Assembly (NCBI GenBank): GCA_903928915.1
Contig: CAIYSL010000093.1
Location: 1 to 64,000, forward strand
Direction of reading: 5' to 3'
DNA: 64,000 bases
Source of the DNA: an uncultured Syntrophobacterales bacterium
GTDB taxonomy: Bacteria; Desulfobacterota; Syntrophia; Syntrophales; UBA5619
This document shows positions 8,726 to 17,218 of the stretch, one piece after another. Both the position numbers and the translations under genes were made by a program. The notes under the pieces were generated by a model. It was not told the origin of the DNA, did not search any database, and worked only from the letters and a program-made list of their open reading frames with translations. How positions within the stretch are numbered: position 1 is the first letter of the stretch; the number at the start of each line of letters is the position of its first letter.

Positions 8726-10354
8726 ATGCCCGCAAAGGAAATCAAGTACGACATGGAGGCCCGGGAGAGGATCATGAAGGGGGTGGACACCCTGGCCAAC
8801 GCAGTCAAGGTCACCCTCGGCCCCCGGGGGCGCAACGTCGTCATCGCCAAGTCCTGGGGCTCGCCCCAGATCACCAAGGATGGCGTGACCGTGGCTAAGG
8901 AGATCGAGCTGGAGGACAAGTTCGAGAACATGGGGGCGCAGATGGTCAAGGAGGTGGCCTCCAAGACCTCCGACAAGGCCGGCGACGGCACCACCACCGC
9001 CACGGTCCTCGCCCAGGCGATCTACCGCGAGGGGTCGAAGCTCGTCGTCTCCGGGATGAATCCCATGGCCCTGAAGACCGGGATCGACAAAGGGGTCAGC
9101 CTGGTCGTCGATGAGCTGAAGAAGATGTCCAAGAAGGTGGGGGACAAGAAGGAGATCGCCCAGATCGGGACCATCTCGGCGAACAACGACCGGACCGTCG
9201 GTGAGATGATCGCCGAGGCGATGGAGAAGGTCGGCAAGGAAGGGGTGATCACCGTCGAGGAGGCCAAGGGGATGGAGACGGCCCTGGAGATCGTCGAGGG
9301 GATGCAGTTCGACCGGGGCTACATCTCCCCCTACTTCGTCACCGATCCCGACAAGATGGAGGTGGCCCTCGAAGACCCCTACATCCTGCTGAACGAAAAG
9401 AAGATCAGCGCCATGAAGGACATGGTGCCGCTGTTGGAGCAGATCGCCAAGATGGGCAAGCCGCTGTTGATCGTGGCCGAGGATATCGAAGGCGAGGCCC
9501 TGGCTACGCTGGTGGTCAACAAGGTCCGCGGGACCCTCAAGTGTGCCGCGGTCAAGGCGCCCGGGTTCGGCGACCGCCGCAAGGCCATGCTCCAGGACAT
9601 CGCCATCCTCACCGGCGGCAAGGTGGTCTCCGAGGACCTGGGGATCAAGCTGGAGGGCATCACCCTCAAGGACCTGGGGAGCTGCAAGCGGGTGACGATC
9701 GACAAGGACAACACCACGATCGTGGACGGCGCCGGCAAGCGCGCCGACATCGAGGGGCGGGTGAAGCAGATCCGGGCGGAGATCGAGGAGACCACCTCGG
9801 ACTACGACCGGGAGAAGCTCCAGGAGCGCCTGGCCAAGATCGTCGGCGGCGTTGCGGTGATCAAGGTCGGCGCGGCCACGGAGATCGAGATGAAGGAGAA
9901 GAAGGCCCGGGTCGAGGACGCCCTGCACGCCACCCGTGCCGCCGTGGAGGAGGGGATCGTGCCGGGCGGCGGTGTGGCCTTCATCCGCTCCATCGGTGCC
10001 CTGGCCAAGGCGAAGCTGGCCGACGAGGAGCAGCAGGGGCTGGACATCGTCCGGCGCGCCCTGGAGGAGCCGCTTAGGCAGATCGCCGCGAACGCCGGGT
10101 TCGAGGGCTCCGTCATCGTGGAGAAGGTGAAGGAAGGGAAGGGGGCCGCCGGGTTCGACGCGGACAGCGGCCGGTACTGCGACCTGCTCGCGGCCGGGAT
10201 CATCGACCCCACCAAGGTGGCCCGGTTCGCCCTGCAGAACGCCGCCTCCGTCTCCTCGCTGCTTCTGACCACCGAGGCGATGATCGCGGAAAAGCCCAAG
10301 AAGAAGACCCCGGCGGCGCCCGCCATGCCGCAGGACATGGGGGACTACGACTGA
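8726..10354 (+). CDS. groEL: Chaperonin GroEL
   Basis: ATP-driven folding chamber subunit, 542 residues from the ATG at 8726, which has AGGGAGG just upstream; an in-frame GTG at 8717 overlaps that ribosome site and is unlikely to be used. Nucleotide-site blocks are intact ([33 protein letters not shown], and [10 protein letters not shown] near residue 410). The C-terminus ends [17 protein letters not shown] and lacks the flexible GGM-repeat tail found in many GroELs. Confidence 0.98.
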   Translation: MPAKEIKYDMEARERIMKGVDTLANAVKVTLGPRGRNVVIAKSWGSPQITKDGVTVAKEIELEDKFENMGAQMVKEVASKTSDKAGDGTTTATVLAQAIYREGSKLVVSGMNPMALKTGIDKGVSLVVDELKKMSKKVGDKKEIAQIGTISANNDRTVGEMIAEAMEKVGKEGVITVEEAKGMETALEIVEGMQFDRGYISPYFVTDPDKMEVALEDPYILLNEKKISAMKDMVPLLEQIAKMGKPLLIVAEDIEGEALATLVVNKVRGTLKCAAVKAPGFGDRRKAMLQDIAILTGGKVVSEDLGIKLEGITLKDLGSCKRVTIDKDNTTIVDGAGKRADIEGRVKQIRAEIEETTSDYDREKLQERLAKIVGGVAVIKVGAATEIEMKEKKARVEDALHATRAAVEEGIVPGGGVAFIRSIGALAKAKLADEEQQGLDIVRRALEEPLRQIAANAGFEGSVIVEKVKEGKGAAGFDADSGRYCDLLAAGIIDPTKVARFALQNAASVSSLLLTTEAMIAEKPKKKTPAAPAMPQDMGDYD

Positions 10355-10370
10355 CCGTTTTTGAGATCAC

Positions 10371-10407
10371 CCTCAGCGCACCCGACTCGCAGCCGGGTGC
10401 GCTGAGG
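10371..10407 (+). terminator. Terminator-like hairpin after groEL
   Basis: A perfect 14-bp stem (CCTCAGCGCACCCG with CGGGTGCGCTGAGG) around a nine-base loop, 16 bases after the groEL stop. The following AATTTCCCC is only weakly T-rich. Confidence 0.7.
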
Positions 10408-10512
10408 AATTTCCCCCCTCCATCCGCTCTTCCTTAGTCTCGCTTGATCGGGTTTAGAGCCGACGGGGCCGGTGACCGGCCGCTGAGAACGCAGGAAAGG
10501 AGAGCACCGCTT

Positions 10513-11097
10513 ATGCAATCCAACTATCACAAACAGTTGGGAGATTCCATGAACTTCGCGGCAGGCGTCCCCGCGGAGGAGGCCAGGAGGCTTCTGGAAC
10601 GGAAAAGAGAAAAAACGCTGAAGGCCGATGAATTCTTCCTGAGGGCCGGGGAAGTTCCCCGCTATATCGGTTATGTGGTATCAGGTCTGCTGCGGCTCTA
10701 CTATATCGATGCCGAGGGGAGAGACGTCACCAAGCATTTCAGCCCCGAGGGTACGCTGGCCATCTCCTACAGCGCGTTCTTGCAGAGAGAAGAATCCAGG
10801 TTCTTCATCCAGGCCCTGGAAGAGACCAAACTGTACGTGATTGACCATCAAACCTATCAGGAGCTGCTGCACGGCCATGCCTGCTGGCAGGTCGTTGCCA
10901 GGAAATTTGCGGATCTGCTGTTCATCATCAAGGAGAAGCGGGAGTCCGAATTATTGCTGCTCAACGCCCAGGAGCGGTACGCGCATTTCCTGGAAGATTA
11001 TCCCGATATAGAAAAACGGGTCAACCAATACCATGTCGCCTCCTATCTGAGGATCACCCCGGAATCGCTCAGCCGGATCCGCGCCCAGAGGAAATAG
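10513..11097 (+). CDS. Crp/Fnr-family transcription regulator
   Basis: A 194-residue regulator starting at the ATG that follows AAAGGAGAG. Residues ~35-115 form a cyclic-nucleotide-binding-type beta-roll (DEFFLRAGEVPRYIGYVVSG, RLYYIDAEGRDVTKHF). A helical linker follows and the C-terminus is a Crp-type helix-turn-helix (HVASYLRITPESLSRIRAQ). No Fnr-type N-terminal cysteine cluster is present, so oxygen sensing by an iron-sulfur cluster is not indicated. Its ligand is unknown. The small membrane protein and SDR genes follow after about 120 bases and are possible targets. Confidence 0.88.
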   Translation: MQSNYHKQLGDSMNFAAGVPAEEARRLLERKREKTLKADEFFLRAGEVPRYIGYVVSGLLRLYYIDAEGRDVTKHFSPEGTLAISYSAFLQREESRFFIQALEETKLYVIDHQTYQELLHGHACWQVVARKFADLLFIIKEKRESELLLLNAQERYAHFLEDYPDIEKRVNQYHVASYLRITPESLSRIRAQRK

Positions 11098-11217
11098 GGA
11101 ATACCGCAGATCAATGACGGCACCCGCAAAATAGTTTCAGAAGATTATCATACATCAATGATCCCGCGGCGGTCCTCCTGTAGAGAAGAACCAACAAAAA
11201 ACAAAGGAGGACATTGT

Positions 11218-11472
11218 ATGAAAGAAAAGATCCCGGTGGCACTGAAAAACGGTTTGATCGCGGGCCTCTTCAGCAGTGCGGTGTCGGTCTTGCTCAACTA
11301 TTACGTCCTTCCCTTCCCGCAAAGCATCCTGGACAACGCGATCGGCCACGGCATCGGCGGCTTCTTCTGCGGCCTCATCTCCGCCTTCATCGCGGTCATG
11401 ATCGTCGCTCATCATCACCGGCAGCCGCTCACTGACGTGAAAGGAGGCGCCGGCTATGAACTTGGCAAATAG
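11218..11472 (+). CDS. Small two-helix membrane protein, unknown function
   Basis: An 84-residue product started by the ATG that follows AAAGGAGG. Two hydrophobic segments (GLIAGLFSSAVSVLLNYYVL and a Gly-rich GIGGFFCGLISAFIAVMIV) should span the membrane, with a His-rich HHHR tail on exit. Its end overlaps the SDR start by 17 bases, so translation of the two is probably coupled. I do not recognise the family. Confidence 0.7.
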   Translation: MKEKIPVALKNGLIAGLFSSAVSVLLNYYVLPFPQSILDNAIGHGIGGFFCGLISAFIAVMIVAHHHRQPLTDVKGGAGYELGK

Positions 11473-12196
11473 AACGATCGTCGTCACGGGCGCCTCCCGG
11501 GGCCTGGGCAGGGAAATTGCGTCCCGGCTGACTCGCAGAAAGGCGAACGTCATCCTCGTCGCCCGCTCCCGGGCATTGTTGGCGGAGGCCCGTCAGGAAA
11601 TGGCGCAGGCAGGGGGAAGCATCCCGATGGCGATCGTCTGCGACGTTTCCCGTCAAGAGGACGTCGAAAGGATGGCCGCGACCATCGGCAGCCGGTATGA
11701 CCATATCGATGTCCTCATCAACAACGCGGGTATCGGCATTTACAAAACCGTCGCAGCGATGACCGGCGCGGAAATGGGCAGGCAGTTCGCGGTCAATATG
11801 CACGGTCCCTTCTATTGCAGCAAGGCGCTGCTGCCCCTGCTCAAGAAAAGTGACGCGGGATACATCTTGAATGTCGGGTCTCTATTCGGCAGGACCGCCT
11901 TTGCCGAGAGCAGCATCTACTCGGCGACCAAATTCGCCTTGTCCGGATTTACCCAGGGACTCCGCCAGGAGATGAAGAGGCATCGCATCAAGGTCGGGCT
12001 GTTTCTGCCGGGTTCTATGAATACATCATTCCAGGAGCATCAGGGGGGAAAGGTCCTCAGGGCGCCCAGACTGCTTACCCTCGACCCCGTCCGGGTAGCC
12101 GGGAGGATGGAAGCCATGATCGCAAAAAGGGAAAAAACGGTGTACCTGCACCGGTGGATCCTCTGCCTGATGAAGATGAAGGCATCGTTGGCCTAG
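11456..12196 (+). CDS. Short-chain dehydrogenase/reductase (SDR)
   Basis: A 246-residue classical SDR. It has the dinucleotide motif TGASRGLG, the NNAG structural motif, the catalytic Ser region (NVGSLFG) and the catalytic YSATK. AAAGGAGG precedes the ATG. Substrate is not predictable; relatives act on ketones, sugars or acyl chains. Overlaps the small membrane protein gene and is probably part of a two-gene operon. Confidence 0.93.
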   Translation: MNLANRTIVVTGASRGLGREIASRLTRRKANVILVARSRALLAEARQEMAQAGGSIPMAIVCDVSRQEDVERMAATIGSRYDHIDVLINNAGIGIYKTVAAMTGAEMGRQFAVNMHGPFYCSKALLPLLKKSDAGYILNVGSLFGRTAFAESSIYSATKFALSGFTQGLRQEMKRHRIKVGLFLPGSMNTSFQEHQGGKVLRAPRLLTLDPVRVAGRMEAMIAKREKTVYLHRWILCLMKMKASLA

Positions 12197-12251
12197 CCTG
12201 CTGCGGCCCCGTGCAATCATATCCCAGTTTGGGCGGAAATATCGGCATCGT

Positions 12252-12280
12252 TTGACATCCCCTGTCTTCTTGCCTATAGT
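12252..12280 (+). promoter_or_regulatory. Near-consensus sigma70 promoter of the alkylsulfatase gene
   Basis: TTGACA at 12252-12257, exactly 17 bases, then TATAGT at 12275-12280. Predicted transcription start near 12287 gives a leader of about 50 bases containing AAGGAGG. Confidence 0.75.
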
Positions 12281-12334
12281 CCCTTCACCCGGGATCATGA
12301 AAAGCCCGGTTCACCAGCCCGAAGGAGGATTACC

Positions 12335-14314
12335 ATGCGAAAGACGGTCCTTCCCACCCTTCTTGCCGTTGTCCTGTGGCTCGGTCTGTCCGCGCCGCCG
12401 ATCGCCGCCGGTCCGAAAGATGCCGACCCGAAGAGCGCGGAGATGAACAGCTGGCTTCCCGCGGCCCTCTCCGCGGACGATCGGGAAGAGTCCGAATTCG
12501 CGCACCGCGGCCTGATCGCCGCCCCCCCGGTCGAAATCCGGGACCCCGAGGGGAAGCCGGTCCGGGATACGACGCAGTACGGTTTTCTGGCCTCCGACGC
12601 ACCCGGCCCGGCGACCGTTCCCGCGGTACTCTGGCGTCATGCCCGGCGCAACAACCTCCACGGCCTGTTTCGGGTGATCGACGGCGTCTATCAGGTGCGG
12701 GGGTACGACGCCGCCAACATCACCTTCATCGTAGGCAAGACCGGCTACATCGTCGTCGACCCGCTGACCTCGGTGGAGACGGCCCGGGCGGCCCGGGAAC
12801 TGCTGTACCGGCACTGCGGAGTGAAACCGGTGGTGGCGGTGATCTACACCCACAGCCATGTGGACCACTGGGGAGGGGTGCGGGGCGTCGTCACCGACGA
12901 GGAGGTTGCCGCGGGGAAGGTCCGGATCATCGCCCCGGCGGGGTTTAGCCGGGAGGCGGTGAGCGAAAACCTGCTGGCGGGAAACGCCATGGCGCGCAGG
13001 GCCGGGTACATGTTCGGCGGCCTCCTGGCGAAAGGGCCCCGGGGACAGGTGGATGCGGGGATCGGGCAGGCCATCTCCACCGGAACGGTCAGTTTCATCC
13101 ATCCCACGGAGGAGATCCGCGAGCCGGTCCAGGAGCTGATCATCGACGGCGTGCGCTTCGTCTTCCAGCAGGTCCCCGACACCGAAGCCCCGGTGGAGAT
13201 GAATTTCCACCTCCCCGACCTGAAGGCCCTCTGCATCGCCGAGAACGTCTCGGCGGGGCTGCACAACCTGCTCACCCCCCGCGGCGCCCTGGTGCGCGAC
13301 GGCCGGGCCTGGGCCCGGTTCATCGACGAGGCGATCGACCGCTTCGCCGGCGACAGCGAGGTGCTGTTCACGACCCACCACTGGCCGCGCTGGGGCACGG
13401 CACGGATTACCGATTATCTGACCAAGCAGCGGGACCTGTACAAGTACATCCACGACCAGACGGTCCGGCTGATGAACCAGGGGTACCCGCCGGCCGAGTG
13501 CGCGGAGCGGATCCAGCTCCCCCCGAGCCTGGCCGGGGAGTGGTTCAACCGTGATCTGTACGGGACCGTCAACTTCAACGTGAAGGCGGTCTACCAGCGC
13601 TACCTGGGCTGGTTCGACGGGAACCCGGCCCACCTCCATCCGCTCCCTCCCCGGGAGGCGGCGCGGCGGTACGTGGAGTACATGGGGGGCGCAGCGGCAG
13701 TCCTCGGCCGGGCCCGGGAGGACCTCCGCAGGGGTGAGTACCGCTGGGTAGCCGAGGCGGTCAACCACGTGGTGTTCGCCGAGCCGGAAAATGCCGCGGC
13801 TCGCGAACTCCAGGCCGACGCCCTGGAGCAGCTCGGCTACCGGGCCGAATCGCCCGTCTGGCGGAATTTCTACCTCTCCGGCGCCCGGGAGCTCCGCGAG
13901 GGGATCGGGAAGGACGCCCCGCGCCAGCGGCCGGGGGGGGACGTGATCCGCACCATGCCGCTCGACACGTTCTTCGACGTGCAGGCCGTGCGGCTGAACG
14001 GCCCGCGGGCGGCGGGCAAACGGATCGCCGTGAACTGGATCTTTTCCGACCCGCGCGAGGAATTCGGCGTCACCCTCGAAAACGGGGTCCTCCACCACAA
14101 ACGGGGAAGGCTGCACGCCGACCCCGACGCCACGGTCGTTCTGCCGCGCGAGGTGTTCAACGCCGTCGCGGCCAAGCAGGCCACGTTCCTGGGGCGGTAT
14201 CTGGCGGGGGATATCCGGATCGAAGGGAGGATGCTGAAATTTTTCGAGCTGATGTCCTGCCTGGATGAACCAGACCCGTGGTTTGGTATCGTCACCCCGG
14301 CCGGAGAGGAATGA
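12335..14314 (+). CDS. SdsA1/YjcS-type alkyl sulfatase (metallo-beta-lactamase fold)
   Basis: A 659-residue exported hydrolase that should release sulfate from primary alkyl sulfate esters. After a signal peptide (cleavage near PPIAAGP) comes a metallo-beta-lactamase domain with the zinc motif THSHVDHWGG (HxHxDH), then family-specific blocks TEAPVEMNFHLPD, IAENVSAGLHNLLTPRGA and HHWPRWG. A helical dimerisation region follows, and the C-terminal ~130 residues match the SCP2-like lipid-binding domain. Length and motif order agree with secreted alkylsulfatases. It has its own strong promoter and is single-gene; its stop is one base from the convergent HDOD gene. Confidence 0.9.
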   Translation: MRKTVLPTLLAVVLWLGLSAPPIAAGPKDADPKSAEMNSWLPAALSADDREESEFAHRGLIAAPPVEIRDPEGKPVRDTTQYGFLASDAPGPATVPAVLWRHARRNNLHGLFRVIDGVYQVRGYDAANITFIVGKTGYIVVDPLTSVETARAARELLYRHCGVKPVVAVIYTHSHVDHWGGVRGVVTDEEVAAGKVRIIAPAGFSREAVSENLLAGNAMARRAGYMFGGLLAKGPRGQVDAGIGQAISTGTVSFIHPTEEIREPVQELIIDGVRFVFQQVPDTEAPVEMNFHLPDLKALCIAENVSAGLHNLLTPRGALVRDGRAWARFIDEAIDRFAGDSEVLFTTHHWPRWGTARITDYLTKQRDLYKYIHDQTVRLMNQGYPPAECAERIQLPPSLAGEWFNRDLYGTVNFNVKAVYQRYLGWFDGNPAHLHPLPPREAARRYVEYMGGAAAVLGRAREDLRRGEYRWVAEAVNHVVFAEPENAAARELQADALEQLGYRAESPVWRNFYLSGARELREGIGKDAPRQRPGGDVIRTMPLDTFFDVQAVRLNGPRAAGKRIAVNWIFSDPREEFGVTLENGVLHHKRGRLHADPDATVVLPREVFNAVAAKQATFLGRYLAGDIRIEGRMLKFFELMSCLDEPDPWFGIVTPAGEE

Positions 14315-14315
14315 G

Positions 14316-15395
14316 TCAGGCCTGTTTCATCTCCTGGGAGATCGCCTGGACGGCCTCCACGATCTGCATCATCACGGTGCTCATGTCGTCGGAGGACATC
14401 CCCAGCTTCGCCATCACTCCTTCGTCCATGCGGTACTGCAGGCCGTCGATGCCCGAGCCCATGCCGCTCATCATCGCGATCACGTCGGCTATGTGGACGA
14501 TGTAGGCCAGCTGGTTGCCGCCCGAGGCCGCGGGATCGTGGTGGTAGCGGATGGTCGTGGCCAGGGTTTGGGGGACGTTCCAGTTGGTGCACAGCTCGGC
14601 GGCCATCTCGGCGTGGTCGAACCCCAGGATCGCCTTTTCGGCGTTCAGAAAGGATTCCGTGCCGCTGGCCAGAAACGCGGTAAAGGCGTCCCGCCGCTCC
14701 TCGATGTAGGGGTCCAGGACGAGTTTGCCCACGTCATGGATCAGCCCGGCGGAAAAGGCGTCGTTGGCCATGCCGGGATCTTTCGCGGTGGCGATGATCT
14801 TGGAGCCGAAGGCGACGCCCAGGGAATGCTGCCAGAGGTCCCCCGAATCCAGCCCGTACCCCTCCATCCGGTCCGCCAGGGCCTTGGTGCTCCAGGCCAT
14901 GACGATCAGCTCCTCCAGGACCTTCAGCCCGAGGATCGTCGAGGCGTGCTTGATCGAGGAGACCGAGCCGCTCATGCCGTAGTAGGGCGAATTGGCCATC
15001 CTGAGGACGCGGGTGGCGATCGCCTGGTCCATTTCCAGCACGCCCGCCAGGTCTTCGAAGCTCGCGTTCGGGTCCTTGATGATCTCGTGGGCCTTGAGCG
15101 TCGTCTGGGGCATGGGCGGGAGATCCTTCGCGGTCTGGAGGATCGTCTTCATCAGCTTCTCGCCGCTGGGCAACTCACCCGCTGCCGGAGCCGGCGCGGT
15201 CCGCCCGGCGGCCCCGCCGTTCTCCCGCGCCGCTGCCGGACGCGGCGCGGGCGGTTCGCCGGCGAGACGCGAGCGGAGATCGACCTCGATCGTCGCCTTG
15301 CAGGTAGGGCAGGGAAAGGCGATGCTCTCCGTCTTGGGAAGCCGTTCGTCGGGAATGACGAGCGACCGGCGGCAGGCTTTGCAGATGATTTTCAC
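14316..15395 (-). CDS. Zinc-ribbon HDOD signalling protein
   Basis: A 359-residue protein starting at a GTG with GGAGGAGGGAG upstream. The N-terminus is a zinc ribbon (CKAC at ~5-8, CPTC at ~29-32) like the MJ0042-type finger. A Pro/Ala linker follows, then an HDOD domain (LPPMPQTTLKAHEIIKD, RVLRMANSPYYG, LIHDVGK). HDOD is an HD-phosphohydrolase-like fold usually used for regulation rather than catalysis; here the HD pair is still present. The CheD-like gene ends 23 bases upstream on the same strand, so the two are likely one operon. Target is unknown. Confidence 0.85.
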   Translation of the reverse strand: MKIICKACRRSLVIPDERLPKTESIAFPCPTCKATIEVDLRSRLAGEPPAPRPAAARENGGAAGRTAPAPAAGELPSGEKLMKTILQTAKDLPPMPQTTLKAHEIIKDPNASFEDLAGVLEMDQAIATRVLRMANSPYYGMSGSVSSIKHASTILGLKVLEELIVMAWSTKALADRMEGYGLDSGDLWQHSLGVAFGSKIIATAKDPGMANDAFSAGLIHDVGKLVLDPYIEERRDAFTAFLASGTESFLNAEKAILGFDHAEMAAELCTNWNVPQTLATTIRYHHDPAASGGNQLAYIVHIADVIAMMSGMGSGIDGLQYRMDEGVMAKLGMSSDDMSTVMMQIVEAVQAISQEMKQA

Positions 15396-15418
15396 GGCTG
15401 ACTCCCTCCTCCGGAAAC

Positions 15419-15856
15419 TCAGGTGATCTTGATCTTTCCCGCATCGATGTCCAGGACCATGCACCGCGTCTTGTTGCCTCCTGTCTGCTCGATCGCGACC
15501 GACAGGCCCGCAAGCTGCAATGCCTCCTTGGCGGCCATCACGACGTTCTTCTTGGGGTTCTGCTCCGGCTGGCCCCCCAGGATCGTGGCGCCGCCGGCGA
15601 TGGCGACGGAGAAGGGGGCAGCGCCCCCCTGCTTGCCGATTTCGCTCAGGGCCTGGGGGATGGCGGTGTTGGCGTACATGAAGCTGTTCGCCGGTTTGAG
15701 GGCGCCCGAATGGGCCGCGAGGATGTGCAGGCCGGCGCCGACGCGGCGGGAATTGTCATAGATGATGATGCCGATTCCCGACCCGATCCGGTCGACCTTG
15801 AGCAATCCTGATGTTGCGCAATCACAGTGGAGCAGCGAGACAGCTTTTTCCGGCAT
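15419..15856 (-). CDS. CheD-like protein lacking the catalytic cysteine
   Basis: CheD proteins deamidate or demethylate chemoreceptor glutamines with a Cys-His-Thr set (Cys27, His44, Thr21 in Thermotoga). From the ATG at 15856 this 145-residue protein aligns without gaps over the site: RIGSGIGIIIYD replaces the usual GLGSC block, so Gly27 stands at the Cys position, Val21 at the Thr, and only His44 remains. The fold motifs (GAGLHILAAHSG, IAGGATILG) are well kept. The exact match of numbering supports this start; an upstream extension to 15949 is open but has no better ribosome site. Predicted to bind rather than modify; followed by the HDOD gene. No receptor genes are in the window. Confidence 0.8.
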   Translation of the reverse strand: MPEKAVSLLHCDCATSGLLKVDRIGSGIGIIIYDNSRRVGAGLHILAAHSGALKPANSFMYANTAIPQALSEIGKQGGAAPFSVAIAGGATILGGQPEQNPKKNVVMAAKEALQLAGLSVAIEQTGGNKTRCMVLDIDAGKIKIT

Positions 15857-16018
15857 GGCGCGGCACCCGATCTGATCTGTCGTGGATAAGAGGCACTGAA
15901 CGCTCACCGCGTACGCCCGGAGGCTATGCAAAACCCGCCGGCATGTCAAGATGATTTTTCGTGCGATGAGTTTCTTGCGAACGGGGCGGCGTGCGCCGCC
16001 CGCGCCTCGCCGTTTTTA

Positions 16019-16047
16019 TTGCGCCCTCTCTGCGCCTCTGCTAGTAT
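16019..16047 (+). promoter_or_regulatory. Candidate promoter placing transcription start at the ATG
   Basis: TTGCGC at 16019-16024, 17 bases, TAGTAT at 16042-16047. The start codon of the ABC ATPase is at 16055, only seven bases beyond the -10 element, and no Shine-Dalgarno sequence precedes it. This arrangement suggests a leaderless or nearly leaderless mRNA. Confidence 0.45.
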
Positions 16048-16054
16048 TATCGGC

Positions 16055-17131
16055 ATGCCGGCCCTGACACTTGAAAACCTGACCAAGCGCTTCGGCGGGT
16101 TCGCTGCCGTGGACGGTGTCTCCCTTGCGGTCGCCCCCGGCGAACTGTTCTTCATCCTCGGCCCGTCAGGATGCGGCAAGACGACCCTCCTGCGCCTCGT
16201 GGCCGGGTTTGCCGAGCCCGATTCCGGGCGCATCCTCTTCGGCGGGCGGGATATCACCGCAACTCCTCCGGAAGGGCGCAACGCGGGGATGGTCTTCCAG
16301 AACTACGCCCTCTGGCCCCACATGACCGTGGCGGAAAACGTCTCGTTCGGCCTGGAGATGCACCGCATCCCGCGGCGGGAGCGCCGGGAGCGCGTCGAGA
16401 AGGCCCTGGCCGCGGTCCAGATGGCGGACTCGGGCGATCACCTCCCCAACCAGCTCTCCGGCGGCCAGCAGCAGCGCATCGCCCTGGCCCGCGCCCTGGT
16501 CTTCGAGCCCGGCCTCGTGCTGCTCGACGAGCCGCTCTCCAATCTCGACGCCCGCCTCCGCGTCGAGATGCGCCAGCAGATCAAGCTTCTCCACGATCAG
16601 CTGGGGCTCACCATGCTGTACGTGACCCACGACCAGGCCGAGGCGCTCTCCATGGCCGACCGGATCGCCGTGATGCGCGCGGGCAGGCTGAGCCAGGTGG
16701 GCACGCCGCGGGAGCTGTACGACCGACCGGCCAACGCCTTCATCGCCGATTTCATCGGCGAGGCCAACCTCATCCCCGGCCGCGCCCGGCTGCGGGACGG
16801 CCGGATGCTCGTGGAGACCGCGGCGGGCGATCTCGCCTCCACCGCCTTCGACCCGCGGACCGGAGAGGGGGAGGCGGTGCGCTGCTGCATCCGCCCGGAA
16901 AACCTCCGCGTCGGCCCCTCCCCCGCCGCAGGGGAGAACGCCTTTTGCGGCGCCCTCGTTGCCACGGAATACCTCGGGAGCGTGGAGCAGTACTTCGTCA
17001 GCATCGGCGGCGGCGTGCGGCTCAAGGCCGTCCGCCTGGGCAGGGGAGGCGGACCCGGCCGCGGCGACCAGGTGACGCTGGTCTGCGCGCCCGACGACGT
17101 AGTCGTCCTGAGGGACGACGGAGAGTCCTGA
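16055..17131 (+). CDS. ABC transporter ATP-binding protein (Fe3+/spermidine type)
   Basis: A 358-residue ATPase that powers import through the adjacent fused permease. Walker A is GPSGCGKT (~37-44), the signature LSGGQQQR, Walker B LVLLDEP and the switch His in VTHDQAEAL. The C-terminal third (from ~240) is a TOBE-like regulatory domain. The [19 protein letters not shown] start and the TOBE domain are typical of the PotA/FbpC class. The start at 16055 is chosen from family alignment. The permease follows after 87 bases that hold a repeat hairpin. Confidence 0.93.
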   Translation: MPALTLENLTKRFGGFAAVDGVSLAVAPGELFFILGPSGCGKTTLLRLVAGFAEPDSGRILFGGRDITATPPEGRNAGMVFQNYALWPHMTVAENVSFGLEMHRIPRRERRERVEKALAAVQMADSGDHLPNQLSGGQQQRIALARALVFEPGLVLLDEPLSNLDARLRVEMRQQIKLLHDQLGLTMLYVTHDQAEALSMADRIAVMRAGRLSQVGTPRELYDRPANAFIADFIGEANLIPGRARLRDGRMLVETAAGDLASTAFDPRTGEGEAVRCCIRPENLRVGPSPAAGENAFCGALVATEYLGSVEQYFVSIGGGVRLKAVRLGRGGGPGRGDQVTLVCAPDDVVVLRDDGES

Positions 17132-17145
17132 GCGCACCCCCCCGC

Positions 17146-17172
17146 CCCTCCCTCCCCCGTAGCGAGGGAGGG
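17146..17172. repeat. Palindromic CCCTCCCTC repeat (REP-like)
   Basis: A perfect 9-bp inverted repeat (CCCTCCCTC / GAGGGAGGG) with nine-base loop between the ATPase and permease genes. Similar C-rich/G-rich palindromes occur at 40550-40612 and 62987-63009, so this is a dispersed family. It may stabilise or attenuate the operon mRNA. Confidence 0.6.
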
Positions 17173-17218
17173 TGATGGAAGGAACGGCCCGTCACGGGGA
17201 GGGACAATTGGTGAAACC

